In this document: positions 16,013 to 25,360 of the stretch, in pieces
Layout of the letters: each line of letters begins with the position of its first letter
Position numbering within the stretch: position 1 is the first letter of the stretch
Assembly (NCBI GenBank): GCA_041665525.1
Contig: JBAYIS010000009.1
Location: forward strand, 61,546-125,545
Direction of reading: 5' to 3'
DNA: 64,000 nucleotides
Source: UBA8401 sp041665525
Lineage (GTDB): Bacteria; Bacteroidota; Ignavibacteria; UBA10030; UBA8401
The notes under the pieces: generated by a model
The model's database searches: none
The model's input: only the letters and a program-made list of their open reading frames with translations
What the model was told of the DNA's origin: nothing
Made by a program: the position numbers and the translations under genes

Positions 16013-17394
16013 TAATTCCCTTTTCCTGCTATCATGACGTAAAAAGTCATTAACAGAATTTTGATATCCATCCTGAATGACATGTTTTCAATATAAAAAA
16101 GATCGTACCGCACTTTCGATTTCACATCGTCGATCGACGTATCGTATCCCTGTTTAATTTGTGCCCATCCGGTTATGCCCGGTTTCACAGTGAGCCGCCG
16201 TTTATACAGTGGAATTTCTTTCGACAATAATTCCACAAAATGAGGCCGTTCCGGCCGCGGTCCGACCAAACTCATGTATCCACGGAGCACATCGTAAAAC
16301 TGCGGTATCTCATCCAGTCGTGTTTTGCGAAGGAACTTTCCAACCGAAGTGATCCGCGGATCGTTTGTTGTTGCCCACACCGGACCGGTTCGCGATTCTG
16401 CGTCTTGATACATGGACCGGAACTTATGCATCCGAAACAGTTTTCCATTTTTCCCAACTCGTTCCTGACTATAGACGAGCGGACCCGGAGAATTAATTCG
16501 AATAGCAATTGCTGCAAAAATCCAGATTGGCGATGAGAATGTTAAGATCAGCAAAGAAACAATAATATCAGTCAATCGCTTTGCACTCTCTTCCCACGGC
16601 TGCATAATATGCGGCATGATCTCGATCAATGGAAATCCGTAGATCTGATTTGTGCGTGCCTGACCGGAAATGATGTCGTACATATCCGGAATGATTTTTA
16701 TCGAAACATCATATCCCGTAGAAAGCGAAACGATATTAAGCACAATCTCCCGTTCCTGAGAATCAAGCGCCAGGAGAATGTTGCGCAATCCATACGCTTT
16801 GAGCAAATCCGGTATTTCGCTAATATTTCCCAATAACGGTAGCGGTAGGTTCCCTGCCGGTCCATTGTGCGAAACGAAACCGACTACATGATATCCGAGA
16901 GCAGGATATTTTTTGATCGCTTCGAGCAATTCCATTGCTTTCGGTCCTGTTCCCACAATAATCGTTTCACTCTGACCGATCCCACGCTGCAACAATCTCT
17001 TGCGAAAACTCCTCACCACCACTCGTCCGACACCGACAAAGAGGATCATCAAGACCCAATACATCAGGATAATGGATCTGTTTGCCGAATAGGTAGTGGT
17101 GCGTTCATCATCAAAAAATATTATGAAGAACAGTACAATTGAGCCAAGGGAGATTGCACGGAAGACAGCGGAAAATTCATCCGTCCTTGACGATGCATAC
17201 CAGGCACGATACAGTCCAAAAAACATGAAGACCGAAAGCCAGAACAGGTACATGATGACCATCGGCAGGATCAGGTCCGGTTTCACCTGATATTCGATAA
17301 ATTGGCTTTCTACCCGCAGTAAATAATAACAGATCCACGCAAGGTTAATTGCAAAGAAGTCAAACAGGATTATTTTTCGTTCGAATTGTTTCAT
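16012..17394 (-). CDS. exopolysaccharide polyprenyl glycosylphosphotransferase (initiating enzyme)
   Basis: The 460-residue protein moves a sugar-1-phosphate from a nucleotide sugar to undecaprenyl phosphate, the first step of repeat-unit assembly. It has four N-terminal membrane segments (to about residue 130), a Rossmann-like part (ETIIVGTGPKAMELL), a fifth membrane segment and the complete catalytic domain: SPGPLVYSQERVGKNGK, MHKFRSM, FLRKTRLDEIPQ with the Asp-Glu dyad near 361-362, SLVGPRPERP, and VKPGITGWAQI. The ATG at 17394 is preferred to a TTG nine bases upstream. Compare the gutted relative in the next-but-one gene downstream. Confidence 0.94.
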   Translation of the reverse strand: MKQFERKIILFDFFAINLAWICYYLLRVESQFIEYQVKPDLILPMVIMYLFWLSVFMFFGLYRAWYASSRTDEFSAVFRAISLGSIVLFFIIFFDDERTTTYSANRSIILMYWVLMILFVGVGRVVVRSFRKRLLQRGIGQSETIIVGTGPKAMELLEAIKKYPALGYHVVGFVSHNGPAGNLPLPLLGNISEIPDLLKAYGLRNILLALDSQEREIVLNIVSLSTGYDVSIKIIPDMYDIISGQARTNQIYGFPLIEIMPHIMQPWEESAKRLTDIIVSLLILTFSSPIWIFAAIAIRINSPGPLVYSQERVGKNGKLFRMHKFRSMYQDAESRTGPVWATTNDPRITSVGKFLRKTRLDEIPQFYDVLRGYMSLVGPRPERPHFVELLSKEIPLYKRRLTVKPGITGWAQIKQGYDTSIDDVKSKVRYDLFYIENMSFRMDIKILLMTFYVMIAGKGN

Positions 17395-17421
17395 ACCCTT
17401 CAAACTCTTGTCACGCCGTAA

Positions 17422-18171
17422 TTACTTTGTGCAATAATAAATATCTCCGCTTTCATCCGTTATACCGTACAACACGCGATCTGATTCCTTCATATATTCA
17501 TCCGGCGTGACCTTGATGACGGCAAAGCCCGATTCCCTCAACCGATCTATATAGTCCGGCCCGTAACGTCGAACGTGATCTTCCTGCCCATACAGAGCCA
17601 ATCGCTGCGCCGGATCGGTAACATTCGGATATTCGATTGTTTTATCTGCGGAGATAGGAACAAGAAGAACCGCCCACCCACCTTTCTTTACTACACGAAA
17701 AAACTCCCGCATCGCTTTCCTGTCGTTTTGCACATGTTCCAAAACATGACTGCAATAGACCGCGTCGAATGTCTCATCGGGATATTGGATGTCTGTAATA
17801 TCCATCTTGACCATGACATCATCACTAAAGAGATCAGCAGTGAGATACTTCCCTCCTAATCGGTTTTGAAGAGATTTGGTAAAACATTCTTCAGGCGCGA
17901 TATGCAACATCGACGGATTTTTTCTTGTAAAAAGGTCCGTGTTTTGGTTGAAATACATCCAAACAAACCGATGCCGTTCCAACGAACCGCAATTCACACA
18001 TAACGCATCATGCCGTGCTGGTGATCCGGCATCCAAGAACTTGCTCATTGAATTGCCGCAAACGGGACACTGTCGTTGGTCACCGCGATATATCCATGAA
18101 TTCAATGATCGCCGTATTTTCCGAAGTAATCGGATAAAGAATGTCGGCAGAATCAATTTAAGAATAGCCAA
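17422..18171 (-). CDS. class I SAM-dependent methyltransferase with N-terminal zinc-ribbon-like motif
   Basis: The 249-residue protein has a CPVC...CVNC pair near residues 35-60, then LHIAPEE (a variant motif I), FDAVYCSHVLEHVQND and FFRVVKKGGWAVLLVP, as in Methyltransf_11 enzymes of sugar clusters. No ATG is available before residue 42, so a TTG at 18171 is the likely start. It stands 178 bases after the previous gene, and that gap shows no further gene or terminator I can support. Probable target: a sugar of the exported polymer. Confidence 0.8.
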   Translation of the reverse strand: MAILKLILPTFFIRLLRKIRRSLNSWIYRGDQRQCPVCGNSMSKFLDAGSPARHDALCVNCGSLERHRFVWMYFNQNTDLFTRKNPSMLHIAPEECFTKSLQNRLGGKYLTADLFSDDVMVKMDITDIQYPDETFDAVYCSHVLEHVQNDRKAMREFFRVVKKGGWAVLLVPISADKTIEYPNVTDPAQRLALYGQEDHVRRYGPDYIDRLRESGFAVIKVTPDEYMKESDRVLYGITDESGDIYYCTK

Positions 18172-18349
18172 AGTTACAATCTCTTTTTTACATTCGGTTT
18201 TTAAACACCAACGAATCCTTCTCTCAAAGGAGCGCTACGAGACAACATAAACTCATATTTTCCAAAAAAGATAGAACATTCCAAACTCATGCTTGAAACT
18301 CAACGAAGGGAAAGGTGGTTATTCGTTCGAATTATTTCACAAAAATATT

Positions 18350-19006
18350 CTATGCACTTGGAAATGCTGTAACGCAGAATAGTTGACCAACTTTAACAAT
18401 TTCATACTTTTTGAATCCGGCATTTTTTAGTATTTTTTCAATTTCCGTCTTAGTGAAAAAATATACGTCACATTTTTTTAAATATAAACGTATTTTACGA
18501 ATTGGAGCCCGCCACGTATAAAACCGCGGGAAACTCATTATTGAACAACCGTTTGTATATTCAAACATTTTTTGCACAACTGGAGTCGGATTTTGGATAT
18601 AATCAAACAAACCAATACCGATACAAATATCGTACTTTTCCTTTTCTTGAAAAGTCAGTAGATCTGTGTGATAAAAAAACATATTCTTCGACAGCCCTTC
18701 TTTTTGAGAGCGGTCCTTACATACTTCGATCATTTTTTCTGCTATGTCAAGCCCCACTACTTTCGATGCTCCTTGGCGTGCAAATTCTATTGCGTATCTG
18801 CCAGTACCGCACCCTATATCTAAAAATGTTTTCCCTACTACCGGGGCTGATTTCCTAAAGGTGTAATCAAATCGACCATACATATCATTACGAAATATTT
18901 TATCCAATAATTTACCAACAAAAGATTTTTCTTGGGAATATATTGAATCAAAATCACTCACTGTGCGATTCCAGTAAAAACGTTGTCTGTCCAACAAAGT
19001 ACTCAT
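18350..19006 (-). CDS. class I SAM-dependent methyltransferase
   Basis: The 218-residue protein contains FLDIGCGTGRYAIEFA (motif I, SAM binding) near residues 57-72, VVGLDIAEKMIEVCKD, and YDICIGIGLFDYIQN, a Methyltransf_25-like core. Its ATG overlaps the stop of the deacetylase gene by four bases, so they are translated together. The base composition of this gene and the next two upstream is visibly more AT-rich than the flanking cluster. The substrate is unknown; a glycan or its lipid-linked precursor is likely from context. Confidence 0.82.
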   Translation of the reverse strand: MSTLLDRQRFYWNRTVSDFDSIYSQEKSFVGKLLDKIFRNDMYGRFDYTFRKSAPVVGKTFLDIGCGTGRYAIEFARQGASKVVGLDIAEKMIEVCKDRSQKEGLSKNMFFYHTDLLTFQEKEKYDICIGIGLFDYIQNPTPVVQKMFEYTNGCSIMSFPRFYTWRAPIRKIRLYLKKCDVYFFTKTEIEKILKNAGFKKYEIVKVGQLFCVTAFPSA

Positions 19007-19830
19007 AACTGTAAAACCTTCCGTATTGTTGTAAATGAAAAATCAGAAAGTAGCATATCTATGCGACGATATGTTTTCCCCAAATTGTTATAGTGCCGAA
19101 AACTTTTTGCAAGCGGCAAACGAATCCTCGGTTGTTGGGGATCAATTTCCCAGGGATGAATATAAAATACAAAGGAGCGATTTTCCAAATTGATCTTATT
19201 GAACAAATATTTTGTAACACTGTAAGGAAGTGATCTAAAATACCCCCCGCCGCTGCACGGTATTTTTATACCTCCGATGCGGGAACAACTCATAGGAAAT
19301 TCAACCAATTTTTCGGTGACGTTTTGAGGCGACAAGGGAAAGTCTGCAATACCATAATCCGGATGATACCCTGTAGGATAAATTGACGAATCATATTTGA
19401 TACCCTGCTGCTCAAGAATATCCAAAGCCCATAACGTTTTATTTGTTATAGAAAATGACGGGGCACGAAAGCCAATGACTTCCTTTTGTATAATATTATA
19501 TAGAATATCTAACGATTTTTTAAGATCTTCGGCAAAGGATTCCCGAGTCATCTCCGTGACGAGTTGATGAGAATACCCATGCGATGCAATTTCATGTCCT
19601 GCACTGTCAATTTTCTTAATCAAATCCGGCACTCGTTCAGCTACCCACCCCAAAACAAAAAATGTTGCTTTAACATTGTGCTTGTCAAATAAATTTAACA
19701 ATCGATCCGTGTTCTGCTCGATTCTCGATTCACATTTTTCCCAATCTGTTCTGACAATATAACCTCTAAAATTGTAGACACAAAACCAGTCTTCCAAATC
19801 TACGGTTAAAGCGTTTATAATCTTACTCAT
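19003..19830 (-). CDS. polysaccharide deacetylase, XrtA/DUF3473 type
   Basis: The 275-residue protein is a NodB-fold deacetylase. It starts with ALTVDLEDWF (catalytic Asp region), then ATFFVLGWVAERVP, GHEIASHGYSH (metal-binding His), FRAPSFSIT and the C-terminal FVFYIHPWEIDPQQPR. These match the deacetylases found with XrtA/exosortase-type exopolysaccharide loci, which have a DUF3473 tail. It would remove N-acetyl groups from the polymer. No exosortase or PEP-CTERM protein is seen in the window. Confidence 0.88.
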   Translation of the reverse strand: MSKIINALTVDLEDWFCVYNFRGYIVRTDWEKCESRIEQNTDRLLNLFDKHNVKATFFVLGWVAERVPDLIKKIDSAGHEIASHGYSHQLVTEMTRESFAEDLKKSLDILYNIIQKEVIGFRAPSFSITNKTLWALDILEQQGIKYDSSIYPTGYHPDYGIADFPLSPQNVTEKLVEFPMSCSRIGGIKIPCSGGGYFRSLPYSVTKYLFNKINLENRSFVFYIHPWEIDPQQPRIRLPLAKSFRHYNNLGKTYRRIDMLLSDFSFTTIRKVLQL

Positions 19831-19884
19831 GTAGTTGTGAATTAGTTAACAAAAAACACTCAACTATTGAAACAATTTATTGAA

Positions 19885-20679
19885 TTACGATACCGAGCGA
19901 GAAAATTTGCCTCTATATTTCAAAAATATATAGAAAATACCCCAGAGGTGTTCAAACGTAATGGCGGAAAAAATATTTCTATGAGTGATACGCTGATGGA
20001 AATGATAAATTTGCGTATGAGGATAGTAACATACTGTATACCCCTTTCTCCACATCCTGATACAAACATCCATATCTTCAGGACCGTAAAATATTTTTTC
20101 ATCATAGAAGCCAACATTATTAAGATACTCCATTCTCATAAATTGACAAGCGCCAATTACGTAGTCTACATCTGATATTGAAGAATGATCCCACTCAGTC
20201 ATCTTATGTGAACGCAATATCTTGGAATTATTGATTATATTAATATGCTCCAATCTCCGAAATAGTAATGCCAATACAGTTGGAAACCGTTTGCAAGAAT
20301 GCTGTAAATCTCCGTTCTTTTCCAAAAGTTTGCAGCCTACAATGCCGCAGTCATTATTTTGCTCCATAAATATATATAGCTTTTCGATACTGTTTTCAAT
20401 GAGTTTAGTGTCGGCATCAAGAATAAGTACATATTTCCCTTTTGCTTTTTTTATTCCTTGATTTCTTGCCGGGGCCACACCGCGGTTGGTGGAATTCTCT
20501 AACAGTTGTACCATAGGGAATTTTTCCAAAATCATTTGCTTCGTACCGTCTTCAGAGTTATTATCAATCAATATTATTTCAATAGTGATATTTCGAGTAT
20601 GAGCTATGATTGAATTAAGACAAGCTTCAAGTAAATCGCGAACATTCCAGGCGATAAGAACAATTGTAACGTCAATCAT
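19885..20679 (-). CDS. glycosyltransferase family 2
   Basis: The 264-residue protein has the GT-A start TIVLIAWNVRDLLEACLNSI, LIDNNSEDGT, NRGVAPARNQGIKKAKGKYVLILDADTKLI (split by me: NRGVAPARNQG and ILDADTKL, the DxD) and FYGPEDMDVCIRMWRKGY at the acceptor side. It adds a sugar to the lipid-linked repeat unit; donor and acceptor cannot be told from sequence. It lies in the AT-rich part of the cluster, 54 bases before the deacetylase gene. Confidence 0.87.
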   Translation of the reverse strand: MIDVTIVLIAWNVRDLLEACLNSIIAHTRNITIEIILIDNNSEDGTKQMILEKFPMVQLLENSTNRGVAPARNQGIKKAKGKYVLILDADTKLIENSIEKLYIFMEQNNDCGIVGCKLLEKNGDLQHSCKRFPTVLALLFRRLEHINIINNSKILRSHKMTEWDHSSISDVDYVIGACQFMRMEYLNNVGFYDEKIFYGPEDMDVCIRMWRKGYTVCYYPHTQIYHFHQRITHRNIFSAITFEHLWGIFYIFLKYRGKFSRSVS

Positions 20680-20730
20680 GATAAATCCATTTCATTGAGA
20701 ATTTGCACAAAGCGTATTGTTATCTATTCG

Positions 20731-21642
20731 TTACCGAAATAATTTCCTCTTCACCTTTCGCAGCAAGTGCACCGCCTTCCAAGACCGAAAATCGAATAAC
20801 GGTTGATACGACATACTTTCCAGCTTACTGATTGCTGCTTCAATTGTTGTATTCTGGTTCCGCCGGCGTTCTTCGGGCTCCATCCCCTCATCCACAGCTT
20901 CTAGGCTAACATAGAATTCATGGCCCATCCTCTTTGAAAATCCTGCAATGGTAAAATCGAAGAGATCGAGCTGGGTGAGTACGTGAAGCAATTTCATGAA
21001 TGATACTTCAGTGAAGACCCAGCAGTGCACATCCACATATTGCTGCTGAACAAATGCCTCGCGTGTAATCTCCCACGATTCCTTTAAACTATGTTCATGA
21101 ACCAGTTCGTTTGGAAAGCCTTTGACATTCCATGCAAAATCACCTTTTCTGCGGACAAACTCCGATTTGTAATCAAATATCTGACGGGCAGACGGTTTTT
21201 TCGCTTTCAGAAGATATGCTTCCAATACTTCTGCAGGTCTTGTTAACTGCCGGTAGTAATCATACGTGAACCGTTTATCCGGTATGGCGAGAGAAACAAT
21301 GCCACCCACTTTTACAACCTCACGAATTTCCTTTAACCAACCGATTAGGTCCGGTACATGCTCGATAACGTGCGATGCAATGACATAATCAAAAGGGTAT
21401 TCCTGTACCGTTAATTCTTTCAAATTCCGCTCGCCCCAGACGTAATCCACGTCGACGATCTTGGAAATATCATGTGTTCCCCATGCTTTACACTTTTCCC
21501 GCAACTCTTCCGTTGTCGCGTGGTCCACATATCGAATCGATCCCATATCGCGGGTAATCATTGGATTATTCAGAGGTCCAATTTCAAGCCCTTTTTGTGT
21601 CGCAGGGTGGATATAGGCTAGCATTTTCTCATTTCTAGTCAT
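20731..21642 (-). CDS. SAM-dependent methyltransferase of a glycan cluster
   Basis: The 303-residue protein begins near a variant SAM motif (GLEIGPLNNPMI), followed by YVDHATTEELREK, FDYVIASHVIEHVPDLIGWL and EVVKVGGIVSLAIPDKRFTYD. The C-terminal third is unlike common methyltransferases and may bind the acceptor. The same plan is seen in methyltransferases next to glycosyltransferases in O-antigen loci. Its ATG overlaps the stop of the GT4 gene by four bases. Confidence 0.8.
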   Translation of the reverse strand: MTRNEKMLAYIHPATQKGLEIGPLNNPMITRDMGSIRYVDHATTEELREKCKAWGTHDISKIVDVDYVWGERNLKELTVQEYPFDYVIASHVIEHVPDLIGWLKEIREVVKVGGIVSLAIPDKRFTYDYYRQLTRPAEVLEAYLLKAKKPSARQIFDYKSEFVRRKGDFAWNVKGFPNELVHEHSLKESWEITREAFVQQQYVDVHCWVFTEVSFMKLLHVLTQLDLFDFTIAGFSKRMGHEFYVSLEAVDEGMEPEERRRNQNTTIEAAISKLESMSYQPLFDFRSWKAVHLLRKVKRKLFR

Positions 21643-22802
21643 TTGTTATTTTTGTTTTTTTTGATCGTAGATAACGTTTCGCAAACACGGATTACCTGAA
21701 GGACTGTTTTTGCTGTTTTTTCCCAGGTGTATTGTTTTGCCCGTTCAATCCCTTTCCTAATCAGGTCATTCCGAAGTTCCGAATTTAATAGCAGCGCATC
21801 AACCGATCGGAATATCTCATCTTCATTCAACGGATCCACGAGCAGTGCTACACCGGAAGCAAATTCCGTTATGGACGTTCCTCGTGACGCGACTACCGGC
21901 ACTCCGGACGCCATCGCTTCCAGTACAGGCAGACCAAATCCTTCATAAAATGAAACGTAGATGACCAACCGTGAAAGCCGATACAATACCGGCAATTCCG
22001 ACTCTTCCAGATACGGTAGAAAACGAATCCGATCTTTTATTGTTACTGGTATTTGCTGTAGAATCAACTCCTGCTTCCATCCAATGCCTGCTGTCATAAC
22101 TAATTGTAATCGGTTCTTCGACGAGTTGCAGATCCGTTCAAATATATTAAAAATCGCCGATAGATTTTTGCCCGGCTCAATTGCTCCGACATAGAGAATG
22201 TATTCGTCCGGCAGCAGATATTTTTCTTTGACTGTACCGTAAGTAGAGACGGAAATCGGTTGATAAAATGCATCTTCCACTCCGCAATAGGTAACGCTAA
22301 TGTTATCCTTCGGGACGAAGAGATATTTTTCTATTTCGCTTTTTGAAAATTCCGTCAGTGTAAGGATCTTATCGGATTTTCGAGCAGCCTTCGCTGTGAT
22401 CCACCGAACATATGCTCGACGTAAGAACGGATATTTGGAAGATTGTGAAATATATGCCACATCATGAATGGAAGTCAGTTTTACCCCATTGTATGCTACA
22501 GGGATTGCAACAGAAGGAGTAAAGAGTATGTCAATACCATGCTTTTGCAATTGCGTTGGGAGCATGAACTGTTCCCAGAATATTCTCTTTATCACATTTT
22601 TATTTTCAAATCTACAGAGCACAACCTGAACATTGGGAGCGTTTATGATTCCGAGAAAGTGCTGCCGACAGGATTCGGTCATGAATAAAAAATATATATT
22701 TTGACTATCTGCTCTGATAAGATTCTCAGTCACATATTTTGCATACTTCCCCGCACCGGCAAGATTTTGGGTAAACGGTAATAAATTAACCGCAATATTC
22801 AT
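21639..22802 (-). CDS. glycosyltransferase family 4
   Basis: The 387-residue protein has a GT-B fold: N-terminal NLLPFTQNLAGAGKYAKYV, middle SVAIPVAYNGVKLTSIHDVAYI, then YILYVGAIEPGKNL at the start of the donor domain and SFYEGFGLPVLEAMASGVPVVA with the E-x7-E retaining-enzyme motif. It probably transfers mannose, rhamnose or a related sugar with retention. It overlaps both neighbours by a few bases, in the middle of a run of translationally coupled genes. Confidence 0.92.
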   Translation of the reverse strand: MNIAVNLLPFTQNLAGAGKYAKYVTENLIRADSQNIYFLFMTESCRQHFLGIINAPNVQVVLCRFENKNVIKRIFWEQFMLPTQLQKHGIDILFTPSVAIPVAYNGVKLTSIHDVAYISQSSKYPFLRRAYVRWITAKAARKSDKILTLTEFSKSEIEKYLFVPKDNISVTYCGVEDAFYQPISVSTYGTVKEKYLLPDEYILYVGAIEPGKNLSAIFNIFERICNSSKNRLQLVMTAGIGWKQELILQQIPVTIKDRIRFLPYLEESELPVLYRLSRLVIYVSFYEGFGLPVLEAMASGVPVVASRGTSITEFASGVALLVDPLNEDEIFRSVDALLLNSELRNDLIRKGIERAKQYTWEKTAKTVLQVIRVCETLSTIKKNKNNK

Positions 22803-23710
22803 TGGATATTCTTCTGTTGAAGTACGTCAATAATTCCCAACATTTTTTGCGACGACTTTGTTGGTTTAACAGGAAATAATATCGACCAGAGCACGAGCTG
22901 TCCAGCCAACTGTATATATGTTTCAATTACCAGCAATTGCCGTTCCAATCCGCGATATGATTTTCGCAAGAAGATCAACTTGCTGTGATAAAATTGCCGT
23001 GTAAAGAAACGATAATCCTTTTTCCCCGAAACGCTCCCCGCGTGATCGATATGCAGAGTGGGAACGTATTTGATGGAAAATCCGGAGCGTTTCAATCGTT
23101 TACACAGATCGCTTTCTTCAAAGAACATGAAATATGCAGGATCAAATTTCCCGATATCCAAAAAATGCCGGCGTGATATGAGTATGAATGCTCCCATCAC
23201 CCAGTCCACAGTTCGCGGTTCATTCCTGTTCGTTGCTCCGATCCACAACGTTTCGAGAAAGCGTCCGATGTACAAGATATTCAACAATTCGCTCAACACC
23301 GAAGGGAAGAACCCTGCTGAAAAATCTAAGACTCCTTCGGAAATTTGTTGCCGCGGAGAGACAACAGCGCATGATCCGTCAGATTCCAGCAATGTTATCA
23401 GCGGTCTAAATATCTCTGCAACCAATTTAGTATCCGGATTCAGGAAACAGACGTATTTCCCCTTTGCTGCATCTGCACCGATATTGCACGCTCGCCCAAA
23501 ACCAATGTTTGATTCATTGAAAATACAAATGATGTTGGCACGGTCATGTGTCTGCAGTTGTACCAACGCCTCCGTTTCATCACGGTCAACGCTGTTGTCA
23601 ACGATGATGATCTCAATCTGCACATCTGCGGACCATTCAAGTATTGACTGAATGCATTGGTCGATTTCTTTTGACAAATGATAATTGACGATAACGATCG
23701 ATACTTCCAT
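22799..23710 (-). CDS. glycosyltransferase family 2
   Basis: The 303-residue protein has VSIVIVNYHLSKEIDQCI, IIVDNSVDRDE, NIGFGRACNIGADAAKG, FLNPDTKLV (DxD-type site) and FMFFEESDLCKRLKRSGF. Near the C-terminus there are hydrophobic segments that may dock on the membrane. I choose the ATG at 23710; a TTG at 23722 would overlap the previous stop by four bases, in the style of its neighbours, so it cannot be ruled out. Donor and acceptor are unknown. Confidence 0.87.
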   Translation of the reverse strand: MEVSIVIVNYHLSKEIDQCIQSILEWSADVQIEIIIVDNSVDRDETEALVQLQTHDRANIICIFNESNIGFGRACNIGADAAKGKYVCFLNPDTKLVAEIFRPLITLLESDGSCAVVSPRQQISEGVLDFSAGFFPSVLSELLNILYIGRFLETLWIGATNRNEPRTVDWVMGAFILISRRHFLDIGKFDPAYFMFFEESDLCKRLKRSGFSIKYVPTLHIDHAGSVSGKKDYRFFTRQFYHSKLIFLRKSYRGLERQLLVIETYIQLAGQLVLWSILFPVKPTKSSQKMLGIIDVLQQKNIQ

Positions 23711-23718
23711 ACTGATTT

Positions 23719-24555
23719 TCAATTATACCGGGACAATAGGAAATCCCTGAATCCTTTCACTATATGCAATATTTTCATTCCCTTTGACTTTTCAATGAAC
23801 AGTATCTTACTGAAGGTCTTGATAAAGGTGATTATTTCACGGGAGCATTGCCGCTTAAACGGGAAAAAATACCTGCTGCACACATAACAAAGATTCCGCG
23901 TCTGATAATAATACCGGATCGGAGGATAATTTAATGTAAAGAATTTTTTTCCTGCGAACGAATGCGGCGTCAAATTCCCGATCTGATGTCGAAGATATGC
24001 ATGATTTGCACGTATGATGACATATCCGTGCTTCCTGGCACGCAGACAATATTCTATATCGACGAAATCAATAAATAACTTATCAACAAATCCGCCCACC
24101 TCACTAAAGATTGCTAGATTCATGATTGAGCCCGATGTTTTCGACACTTCGATCGGTTCAAACCGCGGTCCGGCATACTCAAGATGGTCTGTTGTTTCCA
24201 AATATGTTGGTGAAATAATCGCTGCACAATCTATCCCTTCATATTGAAGCATCTCCGCTGCCATATCATCAAGAACGTAACTATCTTGATCCAGTGTCAT
24301 CAAGTATGAATATCCGTCTTTGATCGCACGTCGTGCAGCGATATTTAACGCCGCAGCTATGCCGATATTTTTCCCGTTATTGATATACGAGATTGACTCC
24401 AAATCCTGTATACTTCGCAGGACTTCTTGATTCTGTTTCATTGAATTATCAACAACATACAGGTGCATCGAAATCTCGGCAGCACGCAGGATATTTTTGA
24501 TAATTCCTTTATCAGGATTATAGAGTACGATACACGTTGCAAACGGTATTGTCAT
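23719..24555 (-). CDS. glycosyltransferase family 2, rhamnosyltransferase-like
   Basis: The 278-residue protein starts FATCIVLYNPDKGIIKNIL and shows YVVDNSMK, NNGKNIGIAAALNIAARRA, LMTLDQDSYV and FIDFVDIEYCLRARKHGY. The VLYNP start and LDQDS site are typical of dTDP-rhamnosyltransferases of the RfbF/WsaF kind; rfbB at the head of the cluster fits a dTDP-sugar donor. The C-terminus (YYQTRNLCYVCSRYF) is also a feature of this subgroup. Specificity is inferred, not shown. Confidence 0.83.
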   Translation of the reverse strand: MTIPFATCIVLYNPDKGIIKNILRAAEISMHLYVVDNSMKQNQEVLRSIQDLESISYINNGKNIGIAAALNIAARRAIKDGYSYLMTLDQDSYVLDDMAAEMLQYEGIDCAAIISPTYLETTDHLEYAGPRFEPIEVSKTSGSIMNLAIFSEVGGFVDKLFIDFVDIEYCLRARKHGYVIIRANHAYLRHQIGNLTPHSFAGKKFFTLNYPPIRYYYQTRNLCYVCSRYFFPFKRQCSREIITFIKTFSKILFIEKSKGMKILHIVKGFRDFLLSRYN

Positions 24556-24568
24556 ACAACCTGGATAA

Positions 24569-25360
24569 TTATACCGACTTTTTTTTATTCATAAATTCTT
24601 CGATGTACCGGTCATCATACGCATCCGGGAATTTGTCTGCGAAATGTCCGTGTTTCAATTTGAAATATCGTCCCAGCAATGATACTTTCATCCGCAAGGA
24701 AAATTTTTTGAAGCGGATAACACTGCGGACCAACTGGGGATCCAGATCGCTGATATATTTTTCACTGTTAAGAATATCCGCAAACCACCAGAATGGAGGG
24801 TGATATCCTGCCTTGATAATCCGCACACTATGGTCGATATGTTCATAGGCATTAATGAACAGCCAATCCATCATTCCTACTTGTCTCAGCACTTCTGAAT
24901 TATAATACGAAAACGCTCCGACCACATAGCGGTTGAACACAATCGAGGTACGTTCACTAACGGTGAAGACCTTCCGATACGCAGGATTTCCATTCTTGTC
25001 CCGATTCAATGGTCCGTGATAGCCGAAATTGAAATGAAGAATTCCGCTCTCCCGTGCGGCAGTGATATACTTCTCAAAAACGGATGGATCGATGATTTTG
25101 ATATCGTCTTCAATGATAAAGATATGATCGCATTGTTCTTGCAGTAAAAACTTAAACGCTTCATTTTTGGATGCGCCAACCCCTTTATTGACCGAATGCT
25201 GCACAACCGCTGTCACTCGTTTCGGATAAGCAGCCACGGGATACGGCTGGCCGTCGTTCACTACGATCAACGGGCCGATGCCGGGAATACTTTGGATACA
25301 TTGTTCAAACAAATCCCTTCTGTTGCACGTAATAACTCCGATTCCTATTTTCTCGGTCAT
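24569..25360 (-). CDS. glycosyltransferase, GT2-like
   Basis: The 263-residue protein begins IGIGVITCNRRDLFEQCI and has VNDGQPYP, NKGVGASKNEAF and IFIIEDDIKI, a DD in place of the usual DxD, then FGYHGPLNRDKNG. Such enzymes occur in capsule loci for glycerol- or hexosamine-type sugars. Its ATG overlaps the preceding gene's stop by four bases. Substrates unknown. Confidence 0.8.
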   Translation of the reverse strand: MTEKIGIGVITCNRRDLFEQCIQSIPGIGPLIVVNDGQPYPVAAYPKRVTAVVQHSVNKGVGASKNEAFKFLLQEQCDHIFIIEDDIKIIDPSVFEKYITAARESGILHFNFGYHGPLNRDKNGNPAYRKVFTVSERTSIVFNRYVVGAFSYYNSEVLRQVGMMDWLFINAYEHIDHSVRIIKAGYHPPFWWFADILNSEKYISDLDPQLVRSVIRFKKFSLRMKVSLLGRYFKLKHGHFADKFPDAYDDRYIEEFMNKKKSV

